Below are positions 31,514 through 40,146 of a stretch of DNA of 64,000 nucleotides, piece by piece; within the stretch, counting starts at the first letter, position 1; the number at the start of each line of letters is the position of its first letter. The DNA is from Micromonospora musae (GTDB lineage: Bacteria > Actinomycetota > Actinomycetes > Mycobacteriales > Micromonosporaceae): assembly GCF_003626635.1 (NCBI RefSeq), contig NZ_RAZT01000001.1, forward strand, positions 1-64,000. Reading direction: 5' to 3'. The notes under the pieces were generated by a model, which searched no databases, was not told the origin of the DNA, and saw nothing but the letters and a program-made list of their open reading frames with translations. A program made the translations under genes and the position numbers.

Positions 31514-31580
31514 GAGGGCCGGGGGCGGGCCGGACGGGCCCCCGGCTCCGCCGTCGATCGGGGATCCGCCGCGGTCCGGG

Positions 31581-32738
31581 TCAGGCCGGCTGCAGGTCGG
31601 CGGCCGGGGTCAGGTGCCGGACCCGTTCGTAGAGCGCGAGGTACCGCTCGGCCATCACGGCCGGGGTGAAGCGGGCCGCCGCCTCCCGGCGACACTCGTC
31701 CGGGTCGAGCAGGCCGGCGGCGAGCACCAGCTCACCCAGCTCCTCCTCGTCGGTGGTGAGCAGCCCCGTACGGCCGTGCTCGACGAGCTCGGGCAGGCAG
31801 CCCCGCGCGGTGGCGACCACGGGGGTGCCCAACGCCAGCGCCTCGACCACCGCGGTGCCGCCGGGCTCCTCCCACCGCAGCGGGAAGAGCGCCGCGCGGG
31901 CCCCGGCGAGCAGGTCGTCGCGCTCCCGTCCGGCGACCGTCCCGACCCAGCGGACCATCTCCCCGTCCAGGTACGGCGCGACCTCGTCGTGGAAGAAGCG
32001 CACGTCCGGGTTCTGCCGGGCCTCCGCACCGGCGGCGGCGAGGTCCTCCGGCCGGTGGTACGGCCCCACCGGTCCGGCCAGCACCAGCGGGAAACCCACC
32101 TGCCGGGCCAGCCGCGCGCCCAGGTCCTGCCCCTTGCCCGGGTTGATCCGGCCGAGCACCACCACGTGCTCGCCCTTCTCCGGCCGGGACCGGCGCTCCG
32201 CTCCCACCGCGAGCGGGGTGGAGAGGTGCACGTGCCCCACCGAGTGGTCCCGCAGGGCGCGGGGGGCGCGGGCCAGCTGCGACGCGGAGACCCCGTTGAC
32301 CCGGACCCGGTCCCCGCCGTCCAGGTTGCCGTAGAGGGCGGGATGCTTGGCCAGGTCCCAGTGCAGGGTGTGCAGCGCCGGCGGCCCGTCCGGGCCCATG
32401 GCGGTCAGGGTGGCCAACCCCACCGCCTCGACGTGGTCGTGCACCAGGTCGATGTCGTCGCGGGCGCGCAGCTCTCGGACCACCCCGGCCAGGTGCGCCT
32501 GGGCGACGCCGCACACCTGGTTGTACGGCCGTTGCAGGGCGCCGAACTGCCCGTCGGGAAAGACCGACACCAGCTCGTCGACCGGCAGGGTGCTCTCGCC
32601 GACCGAGGCGAGCACCACCCGGACACCGAGGCGGCGCAGCTCCGGCACCAGGGTCGCGATCACGTTCTCGATGCCGCCGTAGCCGGACGGCGGGACGGAG
32701 AGCCACGGACCGGCGTTCATCAGGACGGTGAGGCTCAT
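31581..32738 (-). CDS. GT4-family glycosyltransferase
   Basis: A 385-residue GT-B glycosyltransferase. The N-terminal domain has GGIENVIATLVPELRRLG and DLVHDHVEAVGLATL. The C-terminal donor-binding domain has VVVLGRINPGKGQDL, where the Gly-Arg and Lys usually contact the nucleotide sugar. The late EPGGTAVVEALALGTPVVA holds the conserved Glu of the EX7E motif. It is next to glucosyl-3-phosphoglycerate synthase on the same strand with 160 nt between, so it may act on a related glucoside, but acceptor and donor are unknown. GGAGAGG is rather far from the first ATG; an ATG six codons later is possible. Confidence 0.88.
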   Translation of the reverse strand: MSLTVLMNAGPWLSVPPSGYGGIENVIATLVPELRRLGVRVVLASVGESTLPVDELVSVFPDGQFGALQRPYNQVCGVAQAHLAGVVRELRARDDIDLVHDHVEAVGLATLTAMGPDGPPALHTLHWDLAKHPALYGNLDGGDRVRVNGVSASQLARAPRALRDHSVGHVHLSTPLAVGAERRSRPEKGEHVVVLGRINPGKGQDLGARLARQVGFPLVLAGPVGPYHRPEDLAAAGAEARQNPDVRFFHDEVAPYLDGEMVRWVGTVAGRERDDLLAGARAALFPLRWEEPGGTAVVEALALGTPVVATARGCLPELVEHGRTGLLTTDEEELGELVLAAGLLDPDECRREAAARFTPAVMAERYLALYERVRHLTPAADLQPA

Positions 32739-32780
32739 CAGGCCCGGCCCCTCTCCCGGGCGACGGCACCGGCCGCGGCC

Positions 32781-32861
32781 GGAACACCGATCGACGTGCC
32801 GCGCGGAACACCGATCGACGTGCCGCGCGGGACACCGATCGACGTGCCGCGCGGGACACCG
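32781..32861. repeat. 24-bp tandem repeat, three full units
   Basis: Three copies of a 24-nt unit beginning GGAACACCGATCGACGTGCC, at 32781-32804, 32805-32828 and 32829-32852 (the third has one change), then a 9-nt partial unit. It fills the gap between the two glycosyltransferase genes and has no gene-like start in any frame. Confidence 0.85.
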
Positions 32862-32898
32862 GAGACCCTGCGACGGCCGCGCCGAACCGGCCCGGCGG

Positions 32899-33915
32899 TC
32901 ACGCCGCCGCCACCCGTCGGCCCGGCAGCCGGTCCTGCAGCTCCGCCAGGGGCGGCCGCTCCTGGACGGAGACGTCGCTGACCACGATCTCCCGCTCCAG
33001 GTTCGGCAGCCCCTCCGAGCCGCCCCGGCGGAACTGGGTCAGCAGCGGGGTCGGGTCGACGCCCGGGGCCGCCCAGCCCCGCCGCTGCAGCCGGGACCAG
33101 ACGGTCAGCAGGATCTGCGCGGACATCCGGCCCAGCGCCGCCGTGTCCTGGTGCCGGTGCTTGCGCTCGCCGAGGTCGATCTGCGCCAGCGCATCGAGCC
33201 CCACCAGCTCCAGCAGGTCGATGAGCATCGCCGTCTCCACCCCGTAACCGGAGACGAAGGGCACCTGGGCCAGCACGTCGCGCCGGCCCGCGTACTCACC
33301 GGCGAGGGGCTGCACGAAGCCCGCCAGCTCCGGCCAGAAGAGGTTCAGCAGCGGCCGGGCCATCAGCTCCGTCACCCGCCCACCGCCGTCGGGCTCCACG
33401 CTCGTCGTACCGACCAGGGGGCGGTGGTAGAAGCCCTTGACGAAGTCAACCGAGGAGTCGGTGAGCAGCGGGCCGAGCAGCCCGGTCACGAAGTGCGGAC
33501 GGAACTCCCGCAGGTCGGCGTCGACGAAGGCCACCACGTCACCCCCCGCGGCGGCGAGACCCGCCCAGAGCGCGTCGCCCTTGCCGGCGAGGCGGGGCAG
33601 CCCGCGGGTCATCTCGTCCTGACCGACCACCTCCGCGCCCGCGGCCCGGGCCACCTGCGCGGTCCGGTCGGTGGACCGGGAGTCCACCACGATGAGCTCG
33701 TCGACCAGGGCGACCCGGTCCACCAGGTGTTCACGGATCGTCGACACGATCGCGCCGACGGTCGCCTCCTCGTTGCGCGCGGGCAGCACCACACTCACGC
33801 GGGTCTCGCCCTTGGCCCGCAGCAGACGCCGGGCGTTCCAGTCGGCCGCCGAGGTGGTGCGGTAGGTGGCCCAGGCCTCCACCACCGGTGAGACGCTCGA
33901 ATCAGTCTGCCGCAC
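32899..33915 (-). CDS. gpgS: Glucosyl-3-phosphoglycerate synthase
   Basis: Transfers glucose from a nucleotide sugar to 3-phosphoglycerate, the first step to glucosylglycerate and methylglucose lipopolysaccharide. The roughly 338-residue GT-A (GT81) enzyme has VSVVLPARNEEATVG, LIVVDSRSTDRT, GKGDALWAGL, the metal-binding VAFVDADL, then GYGVETAMLIDLLE and the conserved HRHQDTAALGRM. The start is uncertain: I chose the GTG at 33915, right after a GGGGGG run; a TTG at 33981 is also in frame. No phosphatase gene (gpgP) is adjacent. Glucosylglycerate accumulates under nitrogen limitation or salt stress in some actinobacteria. Confidence 0.9.
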   Translation of the reverse strand: MRQTDSSVSPVVEAWATYRTTSAADWNARRLLRAKGETRVSVVLPARNEEATVGAIVSTIREHLVDRVALVDELIVVDSRSTDRTAQVARAAGAEVVGQDEMTRGLPRLAGKGDALWAGLAAAGGDVVAFVDADLREFRPHFVTGLLGPLLTDSSVDFVKGFYHRPLVGTTSVEPDGGGRVTELMARPLLNLFWPELAGFVQPLAGEYAGRRDVLAQVPFVSGYGVETAMLIDLLELVGLDALAQIDLGERKHRHQDTAALGRMSAQILLTVWSRLQRRGWAAPGVDPTPLLTQFRRGGSEGLPNLEREIVVSDVSVQERPPLAELQDRLPGRRVAAA

Positions 33916-34104
33916 GGGCACCCCCCAGATCGTGGCGAGAACGAACGTCCTTTTTCCCACCGCCGGCCTCGCGCTAACCAATCATGCCCAACAGCGGGAT
34001 CGCGACGTTCCTGCCGGGGACCACGCGCGGTGGACGTTTGACCGAACGGCCGCGCGGGGAGTGCTTGCCGCACAACGTGCGGGATCGGGCGGAGAGGCGG
34101 GGCC

Positions 34105-35115
34105 ATGGACAGGTGCCGGGTGGGGTTGGTCGGGGCCGGCGGGGTGGCGCAGCGTCACGCCCGGGTACTGGCCGGGTTCGACGACACGGAGTTGATCGGG
34201 GTGACGGACGTACGGCCCGCCGCGGCCGCCGCGCTCGCCGGCCTGCACGGCAGCCGGACCTACCCCGACGTCGAGGCTCTCCTCGCGGCCCGGCCGGACG
34301 CCGTGTACGTCTGCGTGCCGCCGTTCGCGCACGGCGCGGTCGAGGGGGCCGTGGTCGCCGCCGGGGTGCCGATGTTCGTGGAGAAGCCGGTCGCCGTGGA
34401 CCTGGTCACCGCCGAGCGGATCGCCGGCCTGGTCGCCCGGCGCGGGCTGCTCACCGCGGTCGGCCACCACTGGCGGTACCTGCCGGTGGTGCAGCACGCC
34501 CGGGACCTGCTCGCCGGCCGTACCGTCCGGATGGTCTCCGGCGCCTGGTGGGACAAGGTTCCACCGGTCGAGTGGTGGAGCCGGCGGGACCGCTCCGGCG
34601 GCCAGGTGGTGGAGCAGGCCGCCCACGTGCTGGACCTGATCCGGCTGCTGGTCGGCGAGGCCACCGAGGTGACCGCGTACGGCGACGGCGCCCCACCACC
34701 GGTCGACGGGGCGGACGTCGACTCGGTGACCGCCGCCACCCTGCGCTTCGCCGGGGGCGCCGTGGGCACCCTCAGCGCCGCCTGCGTGCTCGGCTGGAAG
34801 CACCGGGCCGGGCTGGAGATCCTCGCCGACGGTCTGGCGTTGACGCTGACCGAGGAGGGGCTGCTGGTCTGCGACGCCGACGGGGAGCGCCGGCTGCCCG
34901 CCGACCCGGAGACCGCCCGGACGGCCGTCGACCGGGCCTTCGTCGACGCGGTCCGCGGCATCGGCGACGACGTGCGCGTGCCGTACGCGGAGGCGCTCGC
35001 CACCCACCGGCTCGCGCTGGCGGTGGCCGACTCGGCCCGCACCGGCCGGCCGGTACGCCTCGACGCGCCGGCCACGACGACGCTGGAGAGCGCCGGGGTG
35101 ACCGTCGATGCGTGA
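34105..35115 (+). CDS. Gfo/Idh/MocA-family oxidoreductase
   Basis: A 336-residue NAD(P)-dependent sugar or cyclitol dehydrogenase. The Rossmann motif is VGLVGAGGVAQRHARVL. The conserved EKPVAVDL carries the family Lys, and GHHWRYLPVVQHAR and GGQVVEQAAHVLDLIRLL line the active site. The C-terminal beta-sheet domain follows. GGCGGAGAGG precedes the ATG. Its stop overlaps the following dehydrogenase by 8 nt, so they form a two-gene operon divergent from gpgS. The substrate is unknown; a carbohydrate intermediate is likely from context. Confidence 0.88.
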   Translation: MDRCRVGLVGAGGVAQRHARVLAGFDDTELIGVTDVRPAAAAALAGLHGSRTYPDVEALLAARPDAVYVCVPPFAHGAVEGAVVAAGVPMFVEKPVAVDLVTAERIAGLVARRGLLTAVGHHWRYLPVVQHARDLLAGRTVRMVSGAWWDKVPPVEWWSRRDRSGGQVVEQAAHVLDLIRLLVGEATEVTAYGDGAPPPVDGADVDSVTAATLRFAGGAVGTLSAACVLGWKHRAGLEILADGLALTLTEEGLLVCDADGERRLPADPETARTAVDRAFVDAVRGIGDDVRVPYAEALATHRLALAVADSARTGRPVRLDAPATTTLESAGVTVDA

Positions 35116-36196
35116 CCGGGTGGTGGTGGTCGAGGCGCCCGGTCGGGTGGGCCTCGTCGAGCAGGACCCCGCGCCGCTGCGCCCGGGCACGTTCCGGGTG
35201 CGGACGCTGTTCAGCGGGGTCTCCGCGGGCACCGAGCTCAGCTACGTCAAGGGCACGAACCCCTACCTCAACGTCACCTGGGACGCCGACCTCGGCCTGT
35301 TCCGGCCGGGCGAGCCGAGCACCCCGTACCCGGTGACCCGGCTGGGCTACATGCAGGTGGGCCGGGTGGTGGAGAGCGCGACCCCCGCCGTCGCCGAGGG
35401 CTCGGTCGGTGCGATGACCTACGGCCACCGCACCGGCTGGGTCGCCGACCCGCTCGCCGAGCGTTTCGTGCCGCTCCCCGCCGACCTGGACCCGCTGCTC
35501 GGCGTCTACGTGGCGCACATGGGTCCGATCTGCGCCAACGGGCTGCTGCACGCCGCGGCCGAGCTGCACGGCAGCGACGTGCGCTCCCTCGGGGACGGGG
35601 TCCGCGGACGGCGCGTGGCGGTCGTCGGCGGCGGCGTGGTGGGCCTGCTCACCGCCCTGCTCGCCCGGCGCCACGGCGCCGCCTCGGTGGTGGTGCTGGA
35701 CCCGACGCCGCAGCGCCGCCAGGCCGCCGAGGCGCTCGGGCTGGAGACCCTCGACCCGGACGCCGACGATCCGGCCGTGGTGCTCAAGACCCGCTGGGCG
35801 CACACGGCCGGCGACCGCGGCGCCGACGTCGTGTTCCAGTGCCGGGGACAGGCCTGGGCGCTGAACCTGGCGCTGCGCCTGCTCCGCCCGCAGGGCGCCG
35901 TGATCGACCTGGCCTTCTACCAGGGTGGGGCGGAGAGCGTTCGGCTCGGCGAGGAATTTCACCACAACGGCCTCTCCGTCCGGTGCGCCCAGATCGGCCG
36001 GGTCCCCCGTGGGCTGGGCTCGGTCTGGGACCGGGAGCGCCTCTCGGCGGAGACGATCGACCTGCTGCGCGGGGACGGCGACGTGATCCGCAAGCACCTC
36101 GTCACGGCGGTGGTGCCGTTCGACGACGCCCCTGCTCTGTTGACCGATCTCGCCGAGCGCCGCAGGCGGGAGCTGCAGGTCGTCCTCGCGGTGTGA
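35108..36196 (+). CDS. MDR-superfamily dehydrogenase lacking a clear zinc site
   Basis: A 362-residue medium-chain dehydrogenase/reductase. The GroES-like part has FSGVSAGTELSYVKG, with no Cys zinc ligand at the usual position. The Rossmann part has RVAVVGGGVVGLLTALLA. Gln/Arg-rich VVFQCRGQAWALNLAL and AVIDLAFYQGG follow. These features match the bacterial threonine-dehydrogenase-like subgroup found beside Gfo/Idh proteins in sugar pathways. The overlap with the upstream gene suggests both act on one substrate. Exact function unknown. Confidence 0.82.
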   Translation: MRDRVVVVEAPGRVGLVEQDPAPLRPGTFRVRTLFSGVSAGTELSYVKGTNPYLNVTWDADLGLFRPGEPSTPYPVTRLGYMQVGRVVESATPAVAEGSVGAMTYGHRTGWVADPLAERFVPLPADLDPLLGVYVAHMGPICANGLLHAAAELHGSDVRSLGDGVRGRRVAVVGGGVVGLLTALLARRHGAASVVVLDPTPQRRQAAEALGLETLDPDADDPAVVLKTRWAHTAGDRGADVVFQCRGQAWALNLALRLLRPQGAVIDLAFYQGGAESVRLGEEFHHNGLSVRCAQIGRVPRGLGSVWDRERLSAETIDLLRGDGDVIRKHLVTAVVPFDDAPALLTDLAERRRRELQVVLAV

Positions 36197-36262
36197 CCGA
36201 CCGGTCACCGCGCGGATGCGACATGCCGCCCGGGCGGGACGCGGAAGCCCCCCGGGTTCGCG

Positions 36263-36268
36263 TACCGT
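36263..36268 (+). promoter_or_regulatory. -10 element of a near-leaderless secA2 transcript
   Basis: TACCGT lies 8 nt before the secA2 ATG, and no ribosome site is seen, as in actinobacterial leaderless genes. Confidence 0.45.
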
Positions 36269-36276
36269 TGCCGCTC

Positions 36277-38568
36277 ATGGGTGTCTCGCAACGGTTCAAG
36301 AGCAGGTTCCGGCGGTTCCTCCAGCGCCCGGGGACGACGGTGGACCTCGCTCCGCTGGAGAAGCTGCTGCCGGCGATCGAGGCGCGCGAGGGGGACCTCC
36401 GCGCGCTTGACGACGCCGAGCTCACCGAGGCCGCCGGCCAGGCCGCGGGCTATGAGGAGATCTGCGCGATCGGCCGGGAGGCCGCCCGTCGTGGGCTCGA
36501 CCAGCGCCCGTACGACGTCCAGCTGCTCGGCGCGATGGCGCTGCTCTCCGGCAAGGTCGCCGAGATGGCCACCGGTGAGGGCAAGACGCTCACCGCGACC
36601 GTGGCCGCCTACGGGCACGTGCGGATCGGCAACGGGCCGGTGCACGTGCTCACCGTCAACGACTATCTGGCCCGCCGCGACGCCCAGTGGATGGAGCCGG
36701 TCTACACCCTGCTCGGCCTCACCGTGGGCTGGGTGAACGAGGCCTCCACGCCGCAGGAGCGGCGCGAGGCGTACGCCTGTGACGTCACGTACGTCTCGGT
36801 CAGTGAGGCGGGCTTCGACTACCTGCGCGACCAGCTCGTCACCGACATCGAAGACCGCGTCCAGCGGCCGCTCTCCACCGCGATCGTCGACGAGGCCGAC
36901 TCGATCCTGATCGACGAGGCGCGGGTGCCGATGGTGCTCGCCGGCGCGGTCCCCGGCGAGCAGGACCCGGTGCACGCCGCCGCCGCGCTGGTGCGCGGGC
37001 TGCGCAAGGGGCGGCACTACACGGTCGCCGAGGACGGCCGCAGCGTCGCGTTCACCTCGGCCGGGCTCGCCGCCGTCGAGGCCAAGCTCGGCATCGACCT
37101 CTACGACGAGCAGCATGTCGAGCAGCTCTCCGCCGTGAACGTCGCCCTGCACGCGCACGCGCTGCTGCACCGCGACGTGGACTACATCGTCCGGGAGGGC
37201 TCGGTCGAGCTGATCGACGAGATGCGCGGCCGGGTGGCCCAGCGCCGGCGCTGGCCGGACGGGCTGCAGGCGGCGGTCGAGGCCAAGGAGGGGCTGGACG
37301 CCACGGCCGAGGGCGAGGTGCTCGGCACCATCGCCGTCCAGGCGTACATCGCGCTCTACCCGAAGGTCTGCGGCATGACCGCGACGGCGGTCCTCGTCGG
37401 CGACCAGCTGCGCGAGTTCTTCGATCTCGAGGTGGCGGTGATCCCGCCGAACACCCCGTGCATCCGCCAGGACGAGCCGGACCGCATCTACGCCACCCGG
37501 GCGGAGAAGGAGGAGGCGTTGATCGACGAGATCAAGCGCTGCCACTCCGCCGGCCGGCCGGTGCTGGTCGGCACCCTCGACGTGAAGGAGTCCGAGCAGC
37601 TCGCCGCGGGCCTGCACGCCGCCGGCGTGTCGTGCGTCGTGCTGAACGCCAAGAACGACGACGAGGAGGCGGCGATCATCGCCGAGGCCGGCGCGCACGG
37701 CGCGGTGACCGTCTCCACCCAGATGGCCGGTCGTGGTGTGGACATCCGGCTCGGCGGCAGCGACCAGGCCGACCGGCTGCAGGTGTCCGAGCTGGGCGGC
37801 CTGTACGTGATCGGCAGCGGCCGGCACGACAGCCGCCGGGTCGATGACCAGCTGCGCGGCCGGGCCGGTCGGCAGGGCGACCCCGGTGGGTCGGTCTTCT
37901 TCGTCAGTCTCGAGGACGACCTGGTCGTCCGGCACGCCGCCGACGCGGTCCCGCCGTCGCCCCGGATGAACGCCGACGGTCTGGTCACCGACGACCAGGT
38001 CGACTACGCCGTCGAGCACGCCCAGCGGGTCGCCGAAGGCGTCAACCACGAGATCCACCGCAACACCTGGCGCTACAGCGTGGTGATCGAGCAGCAGCGT
38101 AAGGCGCTCGCCGAGCGGCGGGAACGTCTGCTCACCAGCGACGTGGCCGCCCTCATGCTGCTCGACAAGATGCCCGAGAAGGCCGGCGAGATGGACGAGG
38201 ACCTGCTCGCCAAGGTGGCCCGCTCGATCGCGCTCTACCACCTCGACCGGCTCTGGGCGGCGCACCTCGCCGAACTCTCCGAGGTGCGCGAGGGCGTGCA
38301 CCTGCGGGCGCTGGGCCGGTTGGATCCGCTGGACGAGTTCCACCGGGCCGCCGTGCCGGCCTTCAACGAGCTGGTCCCGGAGATCGAGGCGCGTACGCTC
38401 GCGACCTTCACCGAGACCGAATTCGATGAGGATTGGGAGCCGGACGAGGCCGAGCTGACCCGGCCGAGCGCCACCTGGACGTACCTCGTGCACGACAACC
38501 CGTTCGGCTCGGAGCTGGACCGGCTGATCGCCTCGGTGGGGCGTCGGCTCACCGGCGCCTCCCGCTGA
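36277..38568 (+). CDS. secA2: Accessory Sec translocase ATPase SecA2
   Basis: The accessory SecA motor that drives export of a subset of proteins through the Sec channel. The 763-residue product has Walker A GEGKT (Lys103) and DEAD box at 205-208. It also has the preprotein-binding domain, motif TVSTQMAGRGVDIRLGG, and the helicase arginines in DDQLRGRAGRQGDPGG. It lacks the C-terminal zinc-binding tail of SecA1, as SecA2 proteins do, and is shorter than SecA1. A housekeeping SecA is not in the window, and no secY2 or dedicated substrate gene is adjacent. Confidence 0.92.
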   Translation: MGVSQRFKSRFRRFLQRPGTTVDLAPLEKLLPAIEAREGDLRALDDAELTEAAGQAAGYEEICAIGREAARRGLDQRPYDVQLLGAMALLSGKVAEMATGEGKTLTATVAAYGHVRIGNGPVHVLTVNDYLARRDAQWMEPVYTLLGLTVGWVNEASTPQERREAYACDVTYVSVSEAGFDYLRDQLVTDIEDRVQRPLSTAIVDEADSILIDEARVPMVLAGAVPGEQDPVHAAAALVRGLRKGRHYTVAEDGRSVAFTSAGLAAVEAKLGIDLYDEQHVEQLSAVNVALHAHALLHRDVDYIVREGSVELIDEMRGRVAQRRRWPDGLQAAVEAKEGLDATAEGEVLGTIAVQAYIALYPKVCGMTATAVLVGDQLREFFDLEVAVIPPNTPCIRQDEPDRIYATRAEKEEALIDEIKRCHSAGRPVLVGTLDVKESEQLAAGLHAAGVSCVVLNAKNDDEEAAIIAEAGAHGAVTVSTQMAGRGVDIRLGGSDQADRLQVSELGGLYVIGSGRHDSRRVDDQLRGRAGRQGDPGGSVFFVSLEDDLVVRHAADAVPPSPRMNADGLVTDDQVDYAVEHAQRVAEGVNHEIHRNTWRYSVVIEQQRKALAERRERLLTSDVAALMLLDKMPEKAGEMDEDLLAKVARSIALYHLDRLWAAHLAELSEVREGVHLRALGRLDPLDEFHRAAVPAFNELVPEIEARTLATFTETEFDEDWEPDEAELTRPSATWTYLVHDNPFGSELDRLIASVGRRLTGASR

Positions 38569-38573
38569 CGTTC

Positions 38574-38614
38574 CCAGGGCACCGGCCGGCGCCGGCACCG
38601 CCGGCCGGACCTGG
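38574..38614 (+). terminator. Terminator downstream of secA2
   Basis: A perfect 10-bp stem, CCGGCCGGCG (38582-38591) with CGCCGGCCGG (38599-38608), lies inside an outer CCAGG/CCTGG stem. It starts 6 nt after the secA2 stop. Confidence 0.75.
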
Positions 38615-38624
38615 GCTTCAGCCC

Positions 38625-38650
38625 GTTTCGACCCGGGTGACGCCGGGTAG
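38625..38650 (+). promoter_or_regulatory. SigF/SigB-type promoter of the GAF-ANTAR gene
   Basis: GTTT (38625-38628), 16 nt, GGGTAG (38645-38650), 35 nt before the small upstream ATG and just after the secA2 terminator. Confidence 0.72.
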
Positions 38651-38685
38651 TAGGGCGGGTCCGAAGACTCGGGAGAGAAGCAGAC

Positions 38686-38754
38686 ATGACACAGGTGATG
38701 GCACCGGCCGGGCGTGCCGTGACAGGCCGCGGGGCGGGGGCTGCACGCCCGTGA
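38686..38754 (+). CDS. 22-codon upstream ORF coupled to GAF-ANTAR gene
   Basis: GGGAGAGAAG (38671-38680) is a strong ribosome site for this ATG, while the downstream GTG has a weaker one. The TGA overlaps that GTG as GTGA. The peptide is Ala/Gly-rich with no family match. The ribosome probably loads here and restarts on the regulator gene. Confidence 0.4.
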   Translation: MTQVMAPAGRAVTGRGAGAARP

Positions 38755-39491
38755 ACCTCGACACCGACCAGCCGGCGGTGCCCACCGTCGGCGTGCTGGA
38801 GACAGCCGCGCTGCTGCGGGAACTCACCGCCGGCCTTATCGCGGTGACCGATTTCGATGATGCGCTGACCGCGCTGGTCCGGATCACCCGGGACGCGGTG
38901 GCCGGGGTGAGCTTCTCCGGCTTCACCGTCCTGCGGGCCGGCCAGCCGGCCGGGGCGGCGGCCTCCGATCCGACCCTGGCCGGCCTCGACGACCTCCGGT
39001 ACGGCCCCGACTCGCCGGCAATGGACGCGATCCGCCGCCGGGAGATGGTGCTGTCGGAGAACCTCGGGCGTGAGCGGCGCTGGCCGGACTGGACGCCCCG
39101 CGCGGTCGACCTCGGCGTGTACGGGGTGATCTCCGCTCCGCTCGACGTCGACGACCAGGTGCTCGGCGCGATCAACCTGTACGCCGGCGAGTCCGACGTG
39201 CTCACCACCGGGCACCAGCTCACCGCGATGCTGCTCGCGGAGCACGCCGGCCTGCTGCTGGCCGCCGTCCGGGACCGGGCCCGCCAGCTCGAGGTCGCCG
39301 ACGAGCGCGACTCCTCCCTGCTCGACGGCGGGGTCGTCGGGCAGGCCATCGGGGTGATCATGACTCAGCGTGGCTGCCCGGCCGAGGAGGCGCTCGAGGT
39401 GCTGCGCAGCGCCGCGGCCTCGCTGGACATCCCGCTACGGGAAGTGGCGCAGCGGCTGGTCCGGACGGTCTCCCGCGCCCGGGACAACTGA
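38751..39491 (+). CDS. GAF and ANTAR domain protein (RNA-binding antiterminator type)
   Basis: A 246-residue signalling protein. Residues about 15-175 form a GAF sensor fold (FSGFTVLRAGQPAGAA, VDDQVLGAINLYAGE). Residues about 185-240 form an ANTAR domain, with IGVIMTQRGCPAEEALEVL and the A-LR-V pattern typical of this RNA-binding three-helix bundle. ANTAR proteins relieve transcription termination at paired hairpins. The GTG start sits behind a coupled small ORF and a SigF-type promoter, so it may be induced under stress. Its signal and RNA targets are unknown. Confidence 0.88.
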   Translation: MNLDTDQPAVPTVGVLETAALLRELTAGLIAVTDFDDALTALVRITRDAVAGVSFSGFTVLRAGQPAGAAASDPTLAGLDDLRYGPDSPAMDAIRRREMVLSENLGRERRWPDWTPRAVDLGVYGVISAPLDVDDQVLGAINLYAGESDVLTTGHQLTAMLLAEHAGLLLAAVRDRARQLEVADERDSSLLDGGVVGQAIGVIMTQRGCPAEEALEVLRSAAASLDIPLREVAQRLVRTVSRARDN

Positions 39492-39522
39492 GCCGCTTCG
39501 CACCCTCCTCCCACCGCGCGTC

Positions 39523-39548
39523 GTTTCACCCCGCGTGCGCCCGGGTAG
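39523..39548 (+). promoter_or_regulatory. SigF/SigB-type promoter of the DUF2231 gene
   Basis: GTTT (39523-39526), 16 nt, GGGTAG (39543-39548), 39 nt before the ATG. Confidence 0.75.
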
Positions 39549-39587
39549 CACTCTGGGTTCACGCGCCGCGAACCCGGGGAGGGAACG

Positions 39588-40103
39588 ATGCAGAGCCGGC
39601 TGCGGGTCCAGGGGCACCCGATCCAACCGATGCTGGTGACGTTCCCGTACGGGCTCTTCGCCACCGCCGTCATCTTCGACCTGGCCGACGTGCTGGGCGG
39701 GCCGGCGTTCCTCGGCGAGGTCGGCTACTGGAGCGCGGTGGCCGCCCTGGTCGCCGCCGCGCTCGCGGCGGTGGCCGGCATGGTCGACCTGTGGGACGTG
39801 CCCGGCGACCGGACCCGGCGCACCGCCATCGCCTTCAACCTGGTGAACCTGGCGATGGCCGGGTTGTTCCTGCTCGTCTGCCTGATCCGGGCGGACGCCC
39901 CGCAGAACGGCGCGTCATCCGTGCTGCTCGGCACCGAGCTGGTGGCGCTCGGCATCGGCGTGGTGGGGGTACGCCTCGGCGCCCGGCTGGTGCGCCGGTT
40001 CGACGAGGGACGGGCCGAGGCCACCACCTTCGACGCCCTGGGCGCGGTGACCGGAACGGCTCCGGAGATCGTCCGTCCCAGCCCGGAGGTCGGCACACCC
40101 TGA
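39588..40103 (+). CDS. DUF2231 membrane protein
   Basis: A 171-residue protein of the DUF2231 family. The conserved start is VQGHPIQPMLVTFPYGLFATAVIFDL, with the HP motif entering helix 1. Four membrane helices lie at about 14-32, 48-66, 84-103 and 115-135, then a polar tail. GGGAGGGA precedes the ATG. Function unknown; some family members occur with cytochromes or redox proteins. A SigF-type promoter makes it part of the local regulon. Confidence 0.88.
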   Translation: MQSRLRVQGHPIQPMLVTFPYGLFATAVIFDLADVLGGPAFLGEVGYWSAVAALVAAALAAVAGMVDLWDVPGDRTRRTAIAFNLVNLAMAGLFLLVCLIRADAPQNGASSVLLGTELVALGIGVVGVRLGARLVRRFDEGRAEATTFDALGAVTGTAPEIVRPSPEVGTP

Positions 40104-40117
40104 CCCGCCGGTCCGAG

Positions 40118-40142
40118 GCCCGCCGCCCCTGACCGGGCGGGC
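40118..40142. terminator. Hairpin between convergent DUF2231 and DUF3500 genes
   Basis: GCCCGCC (40118-40124) and GGCGGGC (40136-40142) form a 7-bp stem with an 11-nt loop, placed to serve both genes. Confidence 0.6.
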
Positions 40143-40146
40143 TGCG

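Noticed and set aside
32781..32861. Short repeat protein encoded by the 24-bp array
   Set aside because: No start with a ribosome site and no conserved neighbours; it lies in a gap between two genes.
35839..36276. Longer SecA2 starting inside the MDR gene
   Set aside because: It overlaps the end of a clear dehydrogenase; the ATG at 36277 fits the family start.
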